DNA from: Pedobacter sp. MC2016-15
GTDB lineage: Bacteria; Bacteroidota; Bacteroidia; Sphingobacteriales; Sphingobacteriaceae
Assembly: GCF_026239695.1 (NCBI RefSeq)
Contig: NZ_JAPIVS010000001.1
Coordinates: 496,001-560,000 of the forward strand
Direction of reading: 5' to 3'
Length of the DNA: 64,000 bases
Shown: in pieces, positions 59,859-64,000 of the stretch
How positions within the stretch are numbered: position 1 is the first letter of the stretch
How the letters are laid out: each line of letters opens with the position of its first letter
The notes under the pieces: model-generated
The model's input: only the letters and a program-made list of their open reading frames with translations
The model's database searches: none
Told to the model about the DNA's origin: nothing
Made by a program: the position numbers and the translations under genes

Positions 59859-60761
59859 ATGAAAGGTTTGATGAGGACAGAAGAGCTGTATAGCTCTCTT
59901 CAGGGAGAAATCTATGATAACATTATCCCGATAGGGCATTTTGATATGATCAAAGTGGAAGATCTCCCGGTTGAACAAGGTAAGGCAGCAGAATACCTGC
60001 GCCGCTCCTATTATAAAGTGAGCCTGGTTAATGGGCACAGCAAAATCCATTATCCCGGACAAAGCTTTGAAATCAATGGTCCTGCCCTGGTCTTTACGCA
60101 TCCGAATACCCCCTATAAATGGGAAAGAATCAGCAAGCAACAGCGGGGACATATCTGCGTTTTCACTGCCGGCTTCCTGAGTCCGCTGACTAAACCCGAA
60201 GATTTTTCGGTCTATCAGTCAGCGGATAAGAGTGTGATCCCGTTGAATGAAACCCTGTCACTGAAACTGGAACGCCTCTTTATGGAAATGAGCGAAGAAT
60301 TGCGCGGCTCCTACCGCCAGAAGTATGAACTGCTACGTAATATGCTGACCGAAGTGTTCCATCAGGGACAAAAGAGCACCGCCATAGATGGAGAGCAACG
60401 GATAGGATCAAATGCCAATGAACGTCTCACGTATCAGTTTTTAGAATTGATGGAAGGTCAGTTCCCCATTGATAACAGCGCTCAAAAGATCATGCTGACT
60501 TCACCGGGAGCCTTTGCAGCGAAGCTTTTCGTACACGTAAATCATTTAAACAAAGCATTACATAAAGTTACCGGAAGCTCTACCTCCCAACTGATCAATC
60601 AGCGTTTATTACTGGAAGCAAAAAATCTGCTTAAAGGAACCCGCTGGACAATCAATGAGATCTCGGCTGCGCTGGGTTTTGATGAATCCAATCATTTCTC
60701 CACCTTCTTTAAACGCCAGGAAGGTATCAATCCTGCAAAATTCAGAAGCAATATTGATTGA
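59859..60761 (+). CDS. AraC family transcriptional regulator
   Basis: A 300-residue regulator. The N-terminal cupin-like part contains SKIHYPGQSFEINGPALVF and TPYKWE. The C-terminal ~100 residues are the double helix-turn-helix: LNKALHKVTGSSTSQLINQR and WTINEISAALGFDESNHFSTFFKRQEGINPAKFR, the latter being the AraC signature. It lies 78 bases upstream of an SDR gene on the same strand, a frequent regulator-target pair. Start could be Met1 or Met5 (59871), given the promoter position. Confidence 0.92.
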   Translation: MKGLMRTEELYSSLQGEIYDNIIPIGHFDMIKVEDLPVEQGKAAEYLRRSYYKVSLVNGHSKIHYPGQSFEINGPALVFTHPNTPYKWERISKQQRGHICVFTAGFLSPLTKPEDFSVYQSADKSVIPLNETLSLKLERLFMEMSEELRGSYRQKYELLRNMLTEVFHQGQKSTAIDGEQRIGSNANERLTYQFLELMEGQFPIDNSAQKIMLTSPGAFAAKLFVHVNHLNKALHKVTGSSTSQLINQRLLLEAKNLLKGTRWTINEISAALGFDESNHFSTFFKRQEGINPAKFRSNID

Positions 60762-60838
60762 TTTTTAAACTTTTCTGATTGATTTCGGTATCAATTGTCC
60801 GGTAGACTTGAGGAACTTTGTACAAAGAAATCAATACT

Positions 60839-61738
60839 ATGACATGGACAAAAGAAAACATACCGGATCTGAGTGGTAAGACTGCTTTGGTGACCGGTCC
60901 AAACAGTGGAATCGGATATGAGATTGCCTTGGCGCTATATCAGAAGGGAGCTTCCGTGACCGTTGCCGGAAGAGACCCGCTGAGGGTTAATGACGCCATC
61001 AAAGAAATGAGCCATGCTGGTGGCACTGGAACACTTAGCGCAGGTATACTGGATCTTGCCAGTCTTCAGCAGATCCGGGAATTTGCAGAACAGTTCAAAA
61101 AGGAACATGACCAGCTGCATTTGCTCATCAATAATGCCGGCGTGATGACACCTCCTGAAAGTAGAACTGAAGATGGATTTGAATTACAGTTCGGCGTCAA
61201 CTTCCTGGGGCATTTTGCGCTGACGGGATATCTGTATCCATTGCTGAAAGCCAGTCCTGTCGCGCGGGTAATGAACCATAGCAGCGGCGCACATTCATGG
61301 GCAGCGGGTGTCGACTTTGATAACCTGCATGCTGAACATTCCTACGATGCTTCCCGTGAATATGGCATCAGCAAATTGGCCAATCTCCAGTTTACCGCTG
61401 AACTGCAGCGTCGTGCCCAGCGTGCAGGTGATGATATACTGGCTTCCGGAGCCAATCCCGGGGTGACGGAAAGCCGCCTGGCGAGATACATGAGCCCTGA
61501 AGAATTTCAGGCCGGCATCGACAAGTACGGACAGCTGAAACCCGCATGGCAGGGAGCTATACCAGCATTATATGCTGCAACTGCTGCTGATGTAAAGGGT
61601 ATGGATTATTACGAGCCCGGCAAAGGTATAAATGAATACAGTGTAAAGGCAGAAATGAGCGCTGCTGCAAATGATGCAGTGCAGGCGGCAAAACTCTGGG
61701 CCTATGCAGAACAGGTAACCGGCATCAGCTATCCATAA
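60839..61738 (+). CDS. Short-chain dehydrogenase/reductase
   Basis: A 299-residue NAD(P)-dependent oxidoreductase. TGPNSGIG (19-26) is the cofactor loop, AGRDP suggests NADP preference, NNAG is present, and the catalytic Tyr-Lys is in EYGISK with the Ser in NHSSGAH before it. It resembles the retinol dehydrogenase/protochlorophyllide reductase-like group. The ATG at 60839 is preferred to a TTG at 60818. It is probably under control of the AraC regulator just upstream. The substrate is unknown. Confidence 0.92.
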   Translation: MTWTKENIPDLSGKTALVTGPNSGIGYEIALALYQKGASVTVAGRDPLRVNDAIKEMSHAGGTGTLSAGILDLASLQQIREFAEQFKKEHDQLHLLINNAGVMTPPESRTEDGFELQFGVNFLGHFALTGYLYPLLKASPVARVMNHSSGAHSWAAGVDFDNLHAEHSYDASREYGISKLANLQFTAELQRRAQRAGDDILASGANPGVTESRLARYMSPEEFQAGIDKYGQLKPAWQGAIPALYAATAADVKGMDYYEPGKGINEYSVKAEMSAAANDAVQAAKLWAYAEQVTGISYP

Positions 61739-61896
61739 GCGTTAGACATCATGATATATCGCGGTCTGCAGCGAATATTGGCGATATAGAGCATTACAGA
61801 CATGGGGTATAAGACAACATCATACTGAATTACAGTTAATTACACTATCGGCACGTGAATTGAAAACGCGTCATCAAACCCATTAACTTAAACATT

Positions 61897-62652
61897 ATGA
61901 AAATTGTTGTAATCGGCGGTACCGGCCTCATCGGTAGTCAGCTAGTAAAAAGCCTGAGCAAGCTCGGCCATGAAGTGATTGCTGCATCTCCAAGCTCAGG
62001 AGTAAATTCCATCACCGGCGAAGGATTGGCAGCCGCATTTGAAGATGCAGATGCTGTGGTAGATGTATCAAATTCTCCTTCATTTGAGGAGAAAGCAGTA
62101 ATGGAGTTCTTTACGACTTCAGAAGGCAATATTATTGCTGCAGCCAAAGCTGCAGGAATTGCGCATGTGGTGGCTTTGTCTATCGTGGGTATCGACCGAG
62201 ATGGGGCAAATCCGTACTTCCTGGCCAAGCTTGCACAGGAGCAACTCATCCGGGAGTCGGGCATCCCCTATTCTCTGCTGCGTGCCACTCAGTTTTTTGA
62301 GTTTGTACCGGCCATTGCACAATCGGGAGGTGCCGGTGAAGAAGTGTATTTATCACCTGCCCTGTTCCAGCCACTGGCATCAGCAGATGTCGTAGCAGCA
62401 TTGGTTAATCTCGTTACCGCAGCACCTTTAAACGATATCGTTGAAGTGGCAGGGCCTGAAAAGATTGGTCTAGACGAAATTGTAAGAAAGTATTTCAGCT
62501 CAAAAAAAGAGCAGCGTACAGTGGTTTCAGATAGCAGTGCCGGTTATTTTGGCGCGCCTGTTGATGATCAGACACTGGTTCCGGATCAGCAGCCTATCCT
62601 GGGGCAGTACCATTATGATGAATGGATCAGCATCCCCGGAAATCTGAGATAA
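61897..62652 (+). CDS. NAD(P)H-binding SDR/NmrA-like protein
   Basis: A 251-residue atypical SDR. The N-terminus VIGGTGLIGSQL (5-16) is the NAD(P)-binding loop of extended or NmrA-like SDRs; FFTTSEGNIIAAAKAAG, SIVGIDRDG and YFLAKLAQEQLIRESGIPYS follow, with Tyr and Lys in YFLAK. Members act as reductases or redox sensors. A 158-base gap with an 8-bp hairpin (61755-61762 / 61781-61788) separates it from the previous SDR gene, so it may have its own promoter. It ends in a strong terminator. Confidence 0.88.
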   Translation: MKIVVIGGTGLIGSQLVKSLSKLGHEVIAASPSSGVNSITGEGLAAAFEDADAVVDVSNSPSFEEKAVMEFFTTSEGNIIAAAKAAGIAHVVALSIVGIDRDGANPYFLAKLAQEQLIRESGIPYSLLRATQFFEFVPAIAQSGGAGEEVYLSPALFQPLASADVVAALVNLVTAAPLNDIVEVAGPEKIGLDEIVRKYFSSKKEQRTVVSDSSAGYFGAPVDDQTLVPDQQPILGQYHYDEWISIPGNLR

Positions 62653-62694
62653 ACAAGAAGGGCATTGCAGAATTTGCAATGCCCTTCTTGTTTA
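62650..62694. terminator. Bidirectional terminator between convergent genes
   Basis: A 19-bp perfect stem (62650-62668 with 62676-62694) and a 7-base loop. The left arm includes the TAA stop of the SDR gene, and the right arm touches the stop of the hydroxy-acid dehydrogenase gene. Confidence 0.88.
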
Positions 62695-63852
62695 TTACTT
62701 GATCAGCGTGCCTGGCAGACTGGCAATCGTCTCGCAGCAAAGCTGCTCCATGGCCTGTTTAAACTGTGTTTTAAACAAACCTATAGTATGATCACCACCC
62801 CTCTTGCCTAGTGCAGAAACACCATACATGAAAGGTCTGCCCATAAATGTAAACTCTGCACCACTTGCAATAGCCCTCGCAATATCCGGTCCGGTGCGGA
62901 TTCCGCCATCCATCATCACCGTGATTTTGTCTTTATATTTTCCCGACAGATTACCCAGCGATCTGATCGAAGATTCACCTGCATCGATCTGTCTTCCGCC
63001 ATGGTTGGAAACGATAATTCCATCGGCGCCCAGGGCTATGGCCTTCTCCGTATCCTGATCGCTCACAATCCCCTTCAATACCAGTTTTCCTTTCCACTGG
63101 TCACGGATCGCCGCCACTTTGTTCATGTCTACACGTTTATCAAAGGAAGCATTCATAAACTGCCCCAGCTGCCCCATGTCCAGTCCCTTATCCATATACT
63201 TTTTTAGCGTAGCAAACTCAGGGATGCCATTCGCAAGCGTCTGGAATGACCAGGATGGTCTGATGGCCGACTGAAAAACATTTCTGATATTCATTTTTGG
63301 AGGCATGGATAAACCCGCCTTAATTTCGCGATAGCGGAAACCAAAGGAAGGAACATCTACCAGCACCACCAGCACCGGGCATTCCACATCTCTGAGGCGC
63401 TGCAGGATATCATCGCGCATTGCCGTTTTTGCCGGATGATACAGCTGGAACCAGAAGTTATTGGAAGTGACCTCCGCAATTCTTTCGATACTGCTTGTAC
63501 CTACCGTGCTGAGGATGAAAGGTACATTGTGTCTTACAGCCGCTTTGGCGAGAATCTCGGAAGCGTTGGGCCACATCAGCCCCTGCAGACCTATCGGTGA
63601 GATCCCAAAAGGCGCATCATAACGATGGCCGAACAACTCGGCACTGGTATCCACACCCGCGTAATTCTGCAGGTACTGCGGCATCAGCTCCACATCATGG
63701 AAGTCCCTTTCATTTTTTGAAAGGTTCACTTCTTCATTGCATCCCCCTTCGAGGTAATCAAATGCAAATTTGGGAATACGTTTTTTTGCCTTTTTCTTAA
63801 GGTCGCCTATAGAGGGGTACCTTGTATCAAAATTTAGAAGATCAGTTGACAT
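62695..63852 (-). CDS. FMN-dependent alpha-hydroxy-acid dehydrogenase (L-lactate dehydrogenase-like)
   Basis: A 385-residue TIM-barrel flavoenzyme. It begins with the FMN_dh pattern (DLKKKAKKRIPKFAFDYLEGG), then SPIGLQGLMWP, LSTVGTSSIE, FQLYHP, the catalytic His motif SNHGGRQ near residue 285, and the FMN phosphate loop DGGIRTG near residue 317. Relatives oxidise L-lactate, glycolate or mandelate and pass electrons to quinone or oxygen. Lactate is the likeliest substrate, but the choice is not certain. Confidence 0.92.
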   Translation of the reverse strand: MSTDLLNFDTRYPSIGDLKKKAKKRIPKFAFDYLEGGCNEEVNLSKNERDFHDVELMPQYLQNYAGVDTSAELFGHRYDAPFGISPIGLQGLMWPNASEILAKAAVRHNVPFILSTVGTSSIERIAEVTSNNFWFQLYHPAKTAMRDDILQRLRDVECPVLVVLVDVPSFGFRYREIKAGLSMPPKMNIRNVFQSAIRPSWSFQTLANGIPEFATLKKYMDKGLDMGQLGQFMNASFDKRVDMNKVAAIRDQWKGKLVLKGIVSDQDTEKAIALGADGIIVSNHGGRQIDAGESSIRSLGNLSGKYKDKITVMMDGGIRTGPDIARAIASGAEFTFMGRPFMYGVSALGKRGGDHTIGLFKTQFKQAMEQLCCETIASLPGTLIK

Positions 63853-63961
63853 ACAAATTTATTTTGGTATGATTGTAAAAGGTAAAGATCGTATTCCGCT
63901 TTATCCGCAGTTAGTATTAATCTTATCTTCAATGGTACTTTTCTTATCTTAGCTACCAAAT

Positions 63962-64000
63962 ATGATTCCTGTATACAGTATCAAGGATTTCTCGCCTTTT
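63962..64000 (+). CDS. Start of a gene that runs out of the window
   Basis: An ATG at 63962 opens a frame of 13 codons (MIPVYSIKDFSPF) that remains open at the window edge. An imperfect -7 element (TATCTTAG, 63945-63952) precedes it at a sensible distance. The N-terminus is reminiscent of AraC-type regulators of Sphingobacteriia, but this is too little to assign. Confidence 0.5.
   Translation, partial: MIPVYSIKDFSPF

Noticed and set aside
63854..63861. Exact TAnnTTTG match on the minus strand before the hydroxy-acid dehydrogenase gene
   Set aside because: It ends 1 base before the ATG, so transcription would start inside the coding region, and the protein start is well supported. It is probably a chance match in AT-rich DNA.
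1..64000. CRISPR arrays, transposases, prophage genes or plasmid functions
   Set aside because: No regular spacer-repeat array, transposase, integrase or replication gene was seen in the reading frames or intergenic DNA.

Overview
The window looks like chromosomal DNA of a Bacteroidota bacterium, most likely a Pedobacter-type member of the Sphingobacteriaceae. Reasons: a SusC/SusD pair, many SPI and SPII signal peptides, several TAnnTTTG (-7) promoter elements typical of the phylum, DUF6266-type proteins, and family content usual for soil Sphingobacteriia. No phage, transposase, IS element or CRISPR array was seen. There is one tRNA (Cys) and no rRNA.

Layout. 1-2.6 kb: the end of an unknown gene, a membrane protein, and a small sensor kinase / LuxR-type response regulator pair. 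2.6-13.7 kb: a glycan-use region with SusD- and SusC-type proteins, a PfkB sugar kinase, a secreted DUF1080 protein and two secreted GH20 beta-N-acetylhexosaminidases; a target rich in N-acetylglucosamine is inferred. 13.8-17.4 kb: small genes (CDGSH Fe-S protein, HAD hydrolase, DUF4142 lipoprotein, ECF sigma factor) and tRNA-Cys. 17.6-21.0 kb: a SWIM/SNF2 helicase.

21.0-31.9 kb, minus strand: a tightly packed seven-gene run encoding a membrane Ser/Thr kinase, an FhaA-like protein, a membrane PP2C phosphatase, one polypeptide joining an FtsW/RodA glycosyltransferase to a penicillin-binding transpeptidase, an FHA protein, a clan GH-A-like lipoprotein and an unknown protein. The set parallels the actinobacterial pknA/pknB-pstP-rodA-pbpA-fha cluster and is the most interesting system here. 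It suggests phosphorylation-controlled peptidoglycan synthesis outside the Actinobacteria.

32.0-36.3 kb: a TonB-dependent receptor, a ModE-like one-domain regulator and a PepSY membrane protein. A near-perfect 26-bp palindrome resembling a ModE box lies directly before the receptor start. 36.4-45.2 kb: EF-P, an MsrA-like protein, a thioesterase, a drug-efflux MFS protein, two tandem DUF6266 genes preceded by a repeat-rich stretch, a Crp-type regulator with a PRISE-like reductase, a large conserved protein of unknown role and a secreted esterase.

45.2-59.8 kb: nitrate assimilation. SUMT (siroheme), NirB, NirD, a small exported protein, NarK, a nitrate reductase fused to an FAD/NAD(P)H reductase and a BFD domain, a nitrate-reductase-associated protein, a rubredoxin fused to a sulfite-reductase-like region, MobA, two FNR-like regulators with cysteine clusters, and a ClC channel. 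A TATGA-N6-TCATA palindrome sits between SUMT and nirB and could be the target of the FNR-like proteins. 59.9-64.0 kb: an AraC regulator, two SDR-type oxidoreductases, an FMN-dependent hydroxy-acid dehydrogenase and the start of a gene that leaves the window.
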